Counted from the first letter of the stretch, positions 36,131-44,125 are shown. The stretch is 64,000 nt of DNA from Elizabethkingia meningoseptica_A (GCF_045762675.1 NZ_JBJDLK010000002.1:681589-745588); one strand, 5' to 3'. Program-made: numbers and translations. Notes: a model not told the origin generated them from the letters alone.

Positions 36131-36376
36131 TCGACCAGGATGGCAACAGTATATAAGTCATATTAACACAAAAAGTAAAGAACCAAGATATTTACTCGTC
36201 ACAACCTGGGATCGTTTTAGTAGGAATACTGAAGAAGCATTAAAAACTATAGACCAATTAAAAAAACTAATGTGAAAATAATAGCTATACAACAAATTAT
36301 CACTGAAAAAGACAACTTAGCATTTGCTTTTGATTCTTTATTCACTTCAGTTTCCTCTGAAATTTCTGAGGATTAA
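36114..36376 (+). pseudogene. Serine site-specific recombinase fragment (resolvase catalytic domain), frameshifted
   Basis: Plus-strand translation from 36114 gives S-A-R-D-F-N-R-P-G-W-Q-Q, then, about 20 codons later, Y-L-L-V-T-T-W-D-R-F-S-R-N-T-E-E-A-L. This is the unmistakable core of the serine-recombinase catalytic domain (D-x-x-R-x-x-R region). A stop follows K-K-L-M, but one base over the frame continues as N-V-K-I-I-A-I-Q-Q to TAA at 36374-36376, so a single A has been lost near 36270. The N-terminus with the catalytic serine and the DNA-binding C-terminus are missing. Confidence 0.8.
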
Positions 36377-36401
36377 AATCATAAGATATAAACTACCTAA
36401 A

Positions 36402-36842
36402 TTATTTCTCTCTTAATTCATTTAGTCTTGTAAGATAAACCCTTAATAATATTCCATACGCAGAGGTTCTTGTTGCTGTCTGGTAGGTTTCACCTGTTTG
36501 TCTATTTTTTATTACATAAAAAACAGATTCACCTGCTAAACCACCATTTGTATAGAATTCTCTTTGATTATAATCTAACAAAATAAAACGATATTCTTTG
36601 GAACTGATTGCATTTATTTCATCCTCATTTTTAATAAATAGGTATTCACCGGTGTAATATTTTTCAAATATTTTTTTTGTACCAGGCTTATTTTTTAGTA
36701 GTACAAGTAATTTATCTTTTGGACCAAAATCATTAGGAGTTTGAATTCCATCATTTTTAACAATATTGGATGTTACTCTTCCTGAGCAAGAAATAATCGC
36801 TAAAGAAAATATAAACAAGATGATAAAGATATTTGCTTTCAT
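36402..36842 (-). CDS. Orphan lipoprotein
   Basis: 146 residues from the ATG at 36842, chosen because the signal peptide begins there (M-K-A-N-I-F-I-I-L); an upstream ATG at 36872 would add ten residues. Lipobox I-I-S-C, so it is a lipoprotein. The mature part has a K-x-Y-T-G-E-Y segment and a C-terminal Ala/Tyr/Thr-rich helix. No family recognised. It lies within the stretch bounded by the tRNA-end repeats. Confidence 0.6.
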   Translation of the reverse strand: MKANIFIILFIFSLAIISCSGRVTSNIVKNDGIQTPNDFGPKDKLLVLLKNKPGTKKIFEKYYTGEYLFIKNEDEINAISSKEYRFILLDYNQREFYTNGGLAGESVFYVIKNRQTGETYQTATRTSAYGILLRVYLTRLNELREK

Positions 36843-36990
36843 AAATTTGAATATAGATAATAAAAATCTCAATATAGTGATTTAACATAAAAAATAATGG
36901 ATATTAGATAAGTTATCCACTGTTAAAATATATAATGTTGGAAATAAAAAGGAGATAATATTATTACCTCCTAGTTAAGCATAAATTCAA

Positions 36991-37164
36991 TTAGTATACA
37001 CATTGAATATCTGCACAACCACCACCTCCGCCATTACCATTCTTATAATAGCAAGACTTAGTACCAACTGGACATCCACAATTATAACATTCACTAATTG
37101 CTGGTGGACGTCCACCAGTTATTGATTTCAAGTTTACTCTGTTGATTTTCTTTAAGTTTTTCAT
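36991..37164 (-). CDS. Small GG-leader bacteriocin-like peptide
   Basis: 57 residues. The leader M-K-N-L-K-K-I-N-R-V-N-L-K-S-I-T-G-G ends in a double glycine, the usual cleavage site of peptidase-containing ABC exporters. The mature 39 residues have six cysteines (E-C-Y-N-C-G-C-P, K-S-C-Y-Y, G-G-C-A-D-I-Q-C) and a five-glycine run. This fits the Chryseobacterium/Elizabethkingia 'bacteriocin-like' peptide group. The promoter module at 37171-37199 is shared with the peptide at 50840. No immunity or modification gene is evident next to it; activity is unproven. Confidence 0.8.
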   Translation of the reverse strand: MKNLKKINRVNLKSITGGRPPAISECYNCGCPVGTKSCYYKNGNGGGGGCADIQCVY

Positions 37165-37170
37165 TATTAA

Positions 37171-37199
37171 ATATTTAATTGGTTAATGGACCAAATATA
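37171..37199 (-). promoter_or_regulatory. GG-peptide promoter/leader module
   Basis: On the minus strand: TATATTTGG (a -7 box of TAnnTTTG type), seven bases, then AACCAATTAAATATT running up to the ATG. The same arrangement precedes the genes starting at 40884 and 50840. Confidence 0.6.
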
Positions 37200-37357
37200 T
37201 AACAAATTCCCTATTTGGGGATTTAAAATAAAAAAATAATTGTAATTAGATAAACTATTTACAGGAAAATATATTCAAAATGTACAATAAGAGTATACTA
37301 TAGTTAGTTCATATAAAATCTAAGGCCATTTAAAACACTGCTCATAAATATAGTTTC

Positions 37358-37526
37358 TTAGATTGAGCAATCTCCATTAGGAGCTTGTAAGCACTCATAA
37401 ATTATGTTGTTTTTTAACAACTGAACAACAATTATACCCTCTATTGCAACCTAAGGTCCTACAATATCCAGAATTGGCAGATGCACCAATAGTACTTTTT
37501 TTGTCTTTTCTTATTAGTTTTTTTAT
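37358..37526 (-). pseudogene. Decayed GG-leader peptide gene
   Basis: The minus-strand frame reads K-K-L-I-R-K-D-K-K-S, then G-Y-C-R-T-L-G-C-N-R-G-Y-N-C-C-S, clearly a relative of the neighbouring peptide. The start codon is ATA (37526-37524) instead of ATG, the double glycine is lost (S-T-I-G-A-S), and after C-C-S the frame must shift to reach the Cys-containing end E-C-L-Q-A-P-N-G-D-C-S-I and the stop at 37358. The upstream CAATTAAATATT leader is kept. Confidence 0.65.
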
Positions 37527-37639
37527 GATAATATTTAATTGATTAGCAATTAAGTATATAAAAAATATCGATATCGAGACTTAATGGAAAGATACGGAAG
37601 CCATAAGCAGATAAAGAAATAATAAAATAAATTTCGCAC

Positions 37640-37879
37640 ATGAAAATATTCAAAAATCTCTCATTAACCGGAACAGCTTCAATTGCTTTCCTTTTGTGCA
37701 TAAATATTGCGAAGTATTTCTTATTCTCTATTTCCAATCATTTCATGCTCCATTCTCCAGATAAATCTATTCAGGAAAGCTAGTATTATATTGCTGATTT
37801 GATTAACAATATTTCTCACCTACCAGTACGTATAGACAGTTTAGGTGTAACTAACCTAAAAACATTAAAGCACAAGTAA
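37640..37879 (+). pseudogene. Possible broken small membrane protein gene
   Basis: From ATG 37640 a 47-codon frame encodes a basic start (M-K-I-F-K-N), one membrane-like segment (I-A-F-L-L-C-I-N-I-A) and stops at TAG 37781. The same frame then stays open for 31 more codons to TAA at 37877. It may be an amber-interrupted gene or chance. The rest of 37527-37953 shows no other gene. Confidence 0.25.
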
Positions 37880-37953
37880 TTGTGCTGTCATTTAATTAAC
37901 AAACACAAACGATCCAGATCTCGTATAAACTCATTCGAATTCACTGTTGGCGA

Positions 37954-37996
37954 GGCTACAAGTAAAAAAGTCTCAGATTTTAAATCTAAGCCTTTG
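37954..37996 (+). repeat. Direct repeat R: copy of tRNA-Arg 3' end and terminator (candidate attR)
   Basis: 43 bp identical to 35807-35849 except G to T at one hairpin position. Only the last few bases of the tRNA are included; the sequence just before it is not a functional tRNA. Confidence 0.85.
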
Positions 37997-38020
37997 TATA
38001 ATTATTTTGAAAAGATTGCT

Positions 38021-38779
38021 TTACTGTTCATTAATCTGTAAATCTTCAAACCTTATTGCTTTTTGTTTTTCTTCAGGTGTCTTGTTGGAACGAAGAATCC
38101 GTAGAATTCTATTAGCACCTATAGGATTATATCCTAAGTCCAAACATGCCTTATTGGTAAGAGTCGCTATAAACCCTGAATTATACATGTCTTGTATCAT
38201 TTTACTATTCTTGTAGTTTTCTATAATTTTTATGTATTCAGACTGATTTTTTTTCATCTCTTGATCAATTGCATCTGCATCTTTTTGAGTTCTGACATTT
38301 TTACGTTTGGACAGTTCTTTCATATAACTTTCACTAAAGTATGCTAGAGCGTATTCATTTGAAAACAAACTATCCTGTATCGGGAATTCTTCCATTTGCT
38401 TTCGGGTTAATTGAGAATATTCTCTCTCCAAAGGAAGCTCTTTATCCGATGCTTTTCCATAAACCCAAACATTAAATCTCTCATCTGGATAAGGATTGAT
38501 AGATGATGAAAGACTATCTAACTTTTCTAATTTAAGTATCAATCCTTTGTCTTTATATGACTGAACTTTCCAAATTTTATAATGATCCTGATAGTTTTCT
38601 TTTTTAAGGGGTATCTTTTTCATACTAACAGTTGGTAGAACATATAATGTGTCATTAGATTGGACTAGCTTATACATCTCATCTGGTCCAATAATGTAAT
38701 AAGGTTCTTTAATGAAGTTTTGGCTTTTCAAAAATGGAATAAAAGCTAATAAAAAGAATATAATATATAATTTTTTCAT
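38021..38779 (-). CDS. Orphan secreted protein
   Basis: 252 residues from the ATG at 38779, where a signal peptide starts (M-K-K-L-Y-I-I-F-F, ending L-K-S-Q). An upstream in-frame ATG at 38812 overlaps the previous stop as ATGA but would put eleven charged residues before the signal. The mature part is charged and helical, with a Lys/Glu-rich C-terminal half. No family recognised. It is probably co-transcribed with the membrane protein upstream (38809-39243). Confidence 0.65.
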   Translation of the reverse strand: MKKLYIIFFLLAFIPFLKSQNFIKEPYYIIGPDEMYKLVQSNDTLYVLPTVSMKKIPLKKENYQDHYKIWKVQSYKDKGLILKLEKLDSLSSSINPYPDERFNVWVYGKASDKELPLEREYSQLTRKQMEEFPIQDSLFSNEYALAYFSESYMKELSKRKNVRTQKDADAIDQEMKKNQSEYIKIIENYKNSKMIQDMYNSGFIATLTNKACLDLGYNPIGANRILRILRSNKTPEEKQKAIRFEDLQINEQ

Positions 38780-38808
38780 TTTTTTACATTTATTAAAACA
38801 GAATATTA

Positions 38809-39243
38809 TCATTCGGCATCTTTCTCTACATGTTTATCTATCATGAAATAGAATAGTATATTAAAAAGCAAAGAAACTGCTATCATAATAATAATTGATA
38901 AAACATTGAATATGAGACTTCCTCTCCATATAAGACTCCATAAGATGATAAGCCCCAGGATAACTAACCATTTTTTTATAAAAGATAACTTCTTTCCTTT
39001 ATTGTAAAAATAATCCTTAGTCATTTGGAAAGGAAGGAATACAAGAATTAATGATAAAATAGAGATTATCAAATTACCAAAAGTAAAAACTGTTATCTCT
39101 AGATATTCATTGATGTCTGTATAAGTTGTATCAAAATATTTATAGTCTCTTTTGATAATGTTACATATATAATTAAAATTTATAAATATTTGTAATACTA
39201 TAAAGGAGGCAAAAACATTTACAAGTATTTTTCTGAAAATCAT
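38809..39243 (-). CDS. Small integral membrane protein, unknown function
   Basis: 144 residues with four hydrophobic segments (about 5-27, 48-70, 88-105 and 108-132) and a charged C-terminus. No family recognised. It sits 9 bases downstream of the 559-codon lipoprotein gene and just ahead of the secreted protein gene, suggesting a three-gene operon behind the GG-peptide-type promoter at about 40891-40918. Small membrane proteins in this position are sometimes immunity proteins, but nothing here shows that. Confidence 0.6.
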   Translation of the reverse strand: MIFRKILVNVFASFIVLQIFINFNYICNIIKRDYKYFDTTYTDINEYLEITVFTFGNLIISILSLILVFLPFQMTKDYFYNKGKKLSFIKKWLVILGLIILWSLIWRGSLIFNVLSIIIMIAVSLLFNILFYFMIDKHVEKDAE

Positions 39244-39252
39244 ATCGTAAAT

Positions 39253-40884
39253 TTATTTACCACAATCTTTGCTCAAACTACTTAAGGGTGCCTTACCTTC
39301 AATAACAGCTTTTACCTTAACCCAATCAGGCCTGTAAATTTCTTGCGAGGCAACAGATGACGAACCTTGATGACTATTAACAAAACTATTAATCTTATTT
39401 TGGAACGAAGTCCATAACGCATCTGCTTGACTAAAAGGACTTCCTCCCATCATATAAGAAAGAAATTCAGAATTTTGAACAGTTGTTGCATCTATTGTTG
39501 TTAATCTATCAACCCCTCTAGTATAAAATGTATAAGAACCATTTGTATTTTGTGTAAAACCAAAATCTCTATTTCCACTTACAGGATGAGTTTTATATTT
39601 TGGTTCATATATAGTACTAAAAGTCCACTTATCCGATCTATAGTTAGTTACTATCACGGATCCATTATCTGGACCTTTTATATCAATCTTTATGATTGCT
39701 CCTAATGGATTAGAAGAATTCCATAATCCTCTATCATCAACTCCATAATTATTATATGGTGTAAATTCACTATATGAATTATCTACAAAATTATTAATAT
39801 TTGTACGTATGTGATTTAAAAATTGTTCAGGCGTTAACCTAACACCATCTATTACAGGTAACTGATTAATTGTTATAGGAAAATAATCCATATTTACTGT
39901 AGGACTATATGCATTATCAATTTTTTGTAGAGAAGCAATTCTTTGAATTGTTATTCCTCCAGGAGTAACGCTACTATTGGATGAAGAGATATCTACAATA
40001 GTTTTTAACTTATCTAATTGTGCCTGTGCAGGTGTGAATTTAGCCGTAGCTAACCACTTTTTTACCACATCACATGGTGCATCTAAAAATGCAAAAGGTT
40101 CATCTTTGATCTTTTCTTCGACCTGTTCTTTTGAAGGAGCCCCACTGTTTCCTCCGACGCCTCCGCCTCCACCACTGCTACCTCCAGAGCCATCATTACA
40201 GTTCATTAAAAGAGGGCATGGGTTTTGCCAATTGTAGTCGCCTTCATCTTTGGTTTTGTTCTTTTTTCCACCACCTTTCACTACAACTCCAGGAATATCT
40301 TTACATCGTTCTCCTGGAGGGCAAGAACCATTATCATCATCTTTAGCAGCTATTAGATTTAGATTACTTTTAGTACCTGCTACCAGATTCAAATTTTTAC
40401 TCTGTATTCTTAACCAAACAGCATTAAAAGCTGGCAAAACTTCATTATAGTATTCCTTATCTACTTTTTGTAATGAGAACAATCCAACTTTAGTTTCTTT
40501 ATCTTTTAAGGTAGCTACCATGATGTCTATAATTTTATCTTTTGATATTTTTGCATACATCATCCATTTTTCCCCATCTTCCTGCTCTAATAATTGAGAA
40601 TGCAAATCAAAATTAATATATTCTCCAGACAAAGCAGTTTGGGAAGAGTTACCTTTTAAAATGGAGTTATTATATCCAGAGAAATTAGTGTTGTTAATTT
40701 CATCATATCTCTTGATTAAAAAAGCAAAACCGTTTGCATAATCTACTTTTTCTCCTGCTTTAGGAACAAAAGTTGCAAAACGTAAATCTTTTTCTTGTTG
40801 TATGATGTTGTCTTCTGTACGACATGAAGATAATGACAATGCAAGAACTCCCCATAAAGGAATACATAGTAATCTTTTTTTCAT
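39253..40884 (-). CDS. Large lipoprotein with Gly/Ser-rich linker, unknown function
   Basis: 543 residues from the ATG at 40884 (M-K-K-R-L-L-C-I-P-L), chosen because the lipoprotein signal (S-L-S-S-C) begins there; the frame extends 16 codons further up without sense. An N-terminal domain (about 20-190) is followed by a Cys/Lys/Gly-rich segment (S-C-P-P-G-E-R-C near 193 and C-P-L-L-M-N-C-N-D-G), a Gly/Ser linker (G-G-S-S-G-G-G-G-G-V-G-G), and a C-terminal domain of ~280 residues. This modular plan recalls surface-exposed polymorphic effectors of Bacteroidota, but no catalytic motif was recognised. Confidence 0.7.
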   Translation of the reverse strand: MKKRLLCIPLWGVLALSLSSCRTEDNIIQQEKDLRFATFVPKAGEKVDYANGFAFLIKRYDEINNTNFSGYNNSILKGNSSQTALSGEYINFDLHSQLLEQEDGEKWMMYAKISKDKIIDIMVATLKDKETKVGLFSLQKVDKEYYNEVLPAFNAVWLRIQSKNLNLVAGTKSNLNLIAAKDDDNGSCPPGERCKDIPGVVVKGGGKKNKTKDEGDYNWQNPCPLLMNCNDGSGGSSGGGGGVGGNSGAPSKEQVEEKIKDEPFAFLDAPCDVVKKWLATAKFTPAQAQLDKLKTIVDISSSNSSVTPGGITIQRIASLQKIDNAYSPTVNMDYFPITINQLPVIDGVRLTPEQFLNHIRTNINNFVDNSYSEFTPYNNYGVDDRGLWNSSNPLGAIIKIDIKGPDNGSVIVTNYRSDKWTFSTIYEPKYKTHPVSGNRDFGFTQNTNGSYTFYTRGVDRLTTIDATTVQNSEFLSYMMGGSPFSQADALWTSFQNKINSFVNSHQGSSSVASQEIYRPDWVKVKAVIEGKAPLSSLSKDCGK

Positions 40885-40890
40885 AAAGTG

Positions 40891-40918
40891 TGATTGGTTA
40901 ATTTGATGACCAAATATA
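40891..40918 (-). promoter_or_regulatory. GG-peptide-type promoter/leader upstream of the large lipoprotein
   Basis: The minus strand has TATATTTGG (40918-40910), then nine bases and TTAACCAATCA (40901-40891), ending just before the ATG at 40884. It is the same order of elements as at 37171-37199 and 50805-50830. Confidence 0.5.
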
Positions 40919-40932
40919 TAATAAAATATCAC

Positions 40933-41219
40933 ACTTGCAATTACTGTTTACAGTAAAAATGTTATAAAATAAACACTACATGAATACCACATCATATAAC
41001 AATCACATTTTTAACAATATAGAAATAAGATTTTAGTTAAAAACACTTTCACAATAAAATATTTTTAATTTCTGGCATAAATATTATGCTAATGGATTAT
41101 AATAAAAATTACAATAAGTAAGGTTAGCCTAATTCATAAACTTTTTATATTTACCACTACCATAATAATTTTAAAACTTTTCATTATTTATACAATCTTC
41201 TTTATCCCCCGGCAATTAT
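40933..41219. other. Gene-free AT-rich spacer
   Basis: 287 very AT-rich bases. I see no reading frame of note, no strong hairpin and no promoter match. Confidence 0.6.
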
Positions 41220-41660
41220 TTAATCACTAGCTAATGGCTTGCCAAGTTTATTTCTAATATCAATATATAGTCTGGTACCTTCATTCTCATCTACTTTTGT
41301 TAATACTTTTTTCTTATCTATGATTTTCCAGACACTGGTATGTTTTGATAGTTTGTATTTATTAGAAGCCCCATTCTTAACTTTTAATATTTCTACATAA
41401 GCCTCATTATCTTTATAGGAAATACTGTATAGAAACCAGAAGTTATCTTTTCCAGTACTTAATAACTCATCTTTTGTATAATAGTTTTTCTCTTTGAAAA
41501 CATTTTTTTTATTAAAGAAACTACTGTAATAAAACGGTTCAGGAAGTACATCTTTTGAAACTGTATGGAGAATATTATCTAAATCATTACTTTTTGATGA
41601 TTGACAACTACTATATACAGTCAATATAAGGCAAGCGAATAACAGAATATACTTTTTCAT
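41220..41660 (-). CDS. Orphan lipoprotein
   Basis: 146 residues. Lipobox Y-S-S-C at about Cys19. The mature part has N-V-F-K-E-K-N-Y-Y-T-K-D-E-L-L followed by a beta-rich stretch and ends L-G-K-P-L-A-S-D. No family recognised. Four bases separate it from the preceding DUF6705-like gene, so the two are co-transcribed. Confidence 0.65.
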   Translation of the reverse strand: MKKYILLFACLILTVYSSCQSSKSNDLDNILHTVSKDVLPEPFYYSSFFNKKNVFKEKNYYTKDELLSTGKDNFWFLYSISYKDNEAYVEILKVKNGASNKYKLSKHTSVWKIIDKKKVLTKVDENEGTRLYIDIRNKLGKPLASD

Positions 41661-41664
41661 AGGA

Positions 41665-42237
41665 TTATTGCTTTGTAAATATTAATTCAGGTGCTCTGGG
41701 AGGAAATAATTTAGCATTACCTGTTTTTTTACATTCAAGCTGAGAACCAAGGTTACACATTAATTTAAGCTCCCATTGTATATGTGTTGCATCTATATAA
41801 GTAAGAAAAATTCCTCCGTCTGTAGCTGGACATTCTTCTCCTTCATATTGAAACAATACTCTTTTTTCAGGTGACAGTACTGCTGCAGAGCTAATTATAG
41901 AGTAAGGGCTTATTATTTTCCTATCAAGTGTACTATAAAGTAATTTACCTTTAGCATCTTTTATTGTATAGGTCATAAGCAAAACATCTCTATCATAACT
42001 TAAATCTGAAACACGCTTAGCTTTAATTGGGAACTTTGTGAATTTCTTTAAAACTAAAGTAAACTGATTACCATTAAAGTTTGCAGTCCACTTTCCTTCA
42101 AATAATGGTAAAACATTATCGATGTCTTTCATGTATACCCCACTAGACTTATTATCAAAATATTCTGATAAAGGTATGGTTTGAGCCTTGATGGACAAAT
42201 CAATTAAAAGGATTGTCAGAAATAGAATTCTTTTCAT
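41665..42237 (-). CDS. Secreted DUF6705-like protein
   Basis: 190 residues. Signal peptide ends I-K-A-Q near residue 19. The beta-rich body with F-E-G-K-W-T-A-N-F-N-G-N-Q-F-T-L-V-L-K-K near residue 50 and a C-terminal I-Q-W-E-L-K-L segment resembles the small secreted DUF6705 family common in Flavobacteriales accessory DNA. Function unknown. Two cysteine pairs (E-E-C-P, M-C-N-L, E-C-K-K) suggest disulfides outside the cytoplasm. Confidence 0.6.
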   Translation of the reverse strand: MKRILFLTILLIDLSIKAQTIPLSEYFDNKSSGVYMKDIDNVLPLFEGKWTANFNGNQFTLVLKKFTKFPIKAKRVSDLSYDRDVLLMTYTIKDAKGKLLYSTLDRKIISPYSIISSAAVLSPEKRVLFQYEGEECPATDGGIFLTYIDATHIQWELKLMCNLGSQLECKKTGNAKLFPPRAPELIFTKQ

Positions 42238-42366
42238 AATTGTGATTTTAAACTACGAGCGATCAGTAATAAAGAACTTACAACAAATACTCCGGCTGTA
42301 AATATAAACCATAAGTTGGGCTTACTTGTCAATATTCCGGTTGTTATTATGCAAGTGATATCAAAA
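42234..42366 (-). pseudogene. C-terminal scrap of a small membrane protein
   Basis: The minus-strand frame without a start codon reads I-T-T-G-I-L-T-S-K-P-N-L-W-F-I-F-T-A-G-V, then a further hydrophobic stretch and R-S-L-K-S-Q-L, to a TGA that overlaps the next ATG (42237). A membrane hairpin end with no 5' part, probably gene decay. Confidence 0.35.
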
Positions 42367-42374
42367 TTTTAAAT

Positions 42375-42884
42375 TTACTGGATATTATATTTTGAATAAT
42401 CAGTATCAACATAAATTGACATTGTAATTTTGGATCTCACTTTTATACCATAATAGGATGCTGATAACCAGTTTTGAAATATCTCTTTTCTTAACGTACT
42501 TTTTAATACTTTTTCAATTCTTTTATCAGATTCTTTGACCATTTTAATCTCCCCTATTTTTCCATTTTTCTTTATTATAAATGTGAATGTGTTTTCTCCA
42601 AAATTTATATCAGCCGGAAAACGCAAATATTGTCTCAGCAATAGTCGAAACTGAGAAGTGCCACCTCTTTTAAAATATACTTCTATTGGTACGCGACAGC
42701 AAAAAACCTCTACGTTTTTATCTTTACTTTCCGGGCATTTAGATAATTCATCAACTTTCTTTTGTTGCCTATTGGTTAGTAAATCTTTTGTATGAAAATA
42801 TCCTATAGCTGGTGTGATATAATTTTGTGAATAACAAAATATTCCAAAAAAAACAATTAAAATACAAAGTAGTTTTTCTTTCAT
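42375..42884 (-). CDS. Secreted protein with TonB-C-terminal-like domain
   Basis: 169 residues. Signal peptide 1-19 (ending F-C-Y-S-Q). The C-terminal ~70 residues (T-F-T-F-I-I-K-K-N-G-K-I-G-E-I-K, then a helix, then S-K-I-T-M-S-I-Y-V) follow the beta-alpha-beta pattern of energy-transducer TonB C-terminal domains. No N-terminal membrane anchor or proline-rich spanner is present, so it is not a working TonB. C-C and other Cys residues suggest oxidised surroundings. Function unknown. Confidence 0.6.
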   Translation of the reverse strand: MKEKLLCILIVFFGIFCYSQNYITPAIGYFHTKDLLTNRQQKKVDELSKCPESKDKNVEVFCCRVPIEVYFKRGGTSQFRLLLRQYLRFPADINFGENTFTFIIKKNGKIGEIKMVKESDKRIEKVLKSTLRKEIFQNWLSASYYGIKVRSKITMSIYVDTDYSKYNIQ

Positions 42885-42989
42885 ATTAGTGTGTTAGTGA
42901 ATACTAAAATATTAAAAAATTTGAATTTGCTAAAAAGACAAATACAAAATGATCCCTGCATTCATTTTTCTGAAATTATACCTTCCATT

Positions 42990-43014
42990 TTCACTATTCT
43001 GATAAAATAGTGAA
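42990..43014. repeat. Inverted repeat upstream of the RadC-like gene
   Basis: TTCACTATT (42990-42998) and AATAGTGAA (43006-43014) form a 9-bp stem with a 7-base loop, between divergent genes. It is either an operator or a terminator-like hairpin. Confidence 0.4.
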
Positions 43015-43181
43015 CAAAAATAATTTTGTCATCTCACAAAACTATTATATGTTTGCGATGCGAGATATATCAAAAAAATTATTTATTATGACAAGTATTA
43101 TTACTAGAAAAAGACTGAAAAAAGAAAAAGGGGTGGCGTATCGGTGTAAGTCCGTAGTCTTATTAAATGCTTGTCATTTGA

Positions 43182-43245
43182 TGTGTCTCGCAGCGACCAC
43201 CCTTCTTTTATCAATAACAAAATTTTCAATGTCATGCGAGACACA
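43182..43245. promoter_or_regulatory. Long-range inverted repeat enclosing the RadC-like start codon
   Basis: TGTGTCTCGCA (43182-43192) is exactly complementary to TGCGAGACACA (43235-43245), which covers the ATG at 43234. A second hairpin, GGGTGG (about 43132) with CCACCC (about 43197), overlaps the left arm. The RNA could hide the start codon. Confidence 0.45.
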
Positions 43246-43704
43246 AAAGACAATTACTCAGTACCTGAAGTTGAAATCAGCTACAAACCCACCAAACATT
43301 CTGTAAGAGTTACCGGCAGCCATACCGCCAACAAGATTTTCCAGCAAATATGGGATCGGCAGTTACTCTATGTTCAGGAGCAATTTTATGTACTGTTCCT
43401 AAATCAGGCCAACGATGTATTGTGCTGGCGGCTTATGAATACAGGCACCCATAGCAGATGTATAGTAGATCATAAGTTATTGGTTGCTATTGTATGCAAA
43501 ACACTAACACAAAGTATAATTATAGCTCACAATCACCCAAGCGGAAGCCTTCAACCAAGTGACGCAGATAAACTGCTTACCCGGAAAATGCAGGAAATAC
43601 TAAAACCCTTTGATGTACATGTTCTGGATCATCTCATCATAAATGGTAATGACTATTTCTCGTTTGCCGATGAGGATTTAATCGTTAATAATCAGGTGCA
43701 TTAA
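43234..43704 (+). CDS. RadC-like JAB-domain protein
   Basis: 156 residues from the ATG at 43234, where homology begins (M-R-D-T-K-D-N-Y-S-V-P-E-V-E). The MPN/JAB metal site H-N-H-P-S-G-S-x-x-P-S-x-A-D is intact near residue 95. It lacks the N-terminal helix-hairpin-helix of chromosomal RadC, so it is the short form carried by mobile elements of Bacteroidota. The function of the family is not settled despite the 'DNA repair' name. Its place in the accessory region fits an element cargo gene. Confidence 0.85.
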   Translation: MRDTKDNYSVPEVEISYKPTKHSVRVTGSHTANKIFQQIWDRQLLYVQEQFYVLFLNQANDVLCWRLMNTGTHSRCIVDHKLLVAIVCKTLTQSIIIAHNHPSGSLQPSDADKLLTRKMQEILKPFDVHVLDHLIINGNDYFSFADEDLIVNNQVH

Positions 43705-43739
43705 TACAACAACATCCCAATGGAATGCTTATTTATAAT

Positions 43740-44012
43740 TTAAGACTGCAACAACTTCGCATTTAAAGCCGTTTTTATCTCTTTCAGTCTTTCAGCATGA
43801 AAAGATTCATCGCATCTGTCGATGATTTCAAAATGTACCGTTTCGGCACCATAGGTATTATATAAATCCTGAAGTTCTTTATTCAAATGAGCGCCTGCTT
43901 TCAGCATTCTGAGATGATGTTTTATTTTCTGCCTCACCATAACAGAAGAATCAATAAAAACCTCTTCTGTAACCGAGCAGTAAAAAATATAGATTCCGGA
44001 AACTAATTTCAC
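43740..44012 (-). CDS. Degenerate GIY-YIG-type protein
   Basis: 90 residues starting at GTG 44012. S-G-I-Y-I-F-Y-C at the start corresponds to the GIY motif. The YIG half is replaced by V-F-I-D-S-S; the downstream pattern K-I-K-H-H-L-R-M-L-K-A-G-A-H-L-N-K-E-L-Q and Y-G-A-E-T-V-H-F-E-I-I is classic for small GIY-YIG proteins. With the YIG Tyr and Gly missing, nuclease activity is doubtful. It is convergent with the RadC-like gene. Confidence 0.7.
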   Translation of the reverse strand: MKLVSGIYIFYCSVTEEVFIDSSVMVRQKIKHHLRMLKAGAHLNKELQDLYNTYGAETVHFEIIDRCDESFHAERLKEIKTALNAKLLQS

Positions 44013-44125
44013 TTTAGTAAGATTAAAATCGTTTGTAGTTTATGCTTTCGGGCTATGATACAAGCATTAAAGCATACAGTTTAACTTTAAAGATAATAAT
44101 TATATTTCTTTTAATCCCATAAAAA

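Noticed and set aside
37543..37737. 64-codon minus-strand frame
   Set aside because: It is antisense to the possible broken gene at 37640 and has no family, leader or promoter.
43010..43306. 98-codon plus-strand frame before and inside the RadC-like gene
   Set aside because: It overlaps the RadC-like start in another frame, runs through the inverted repeats and has no domain or signal; it is likely chance.
35858..44012. A complete prophage or conjugative element
   Set aside because: No integrase, structural, relaxase or transfer gene is found; only a recombinase scrap, a RadC-like gene and orphan lipoproteins.
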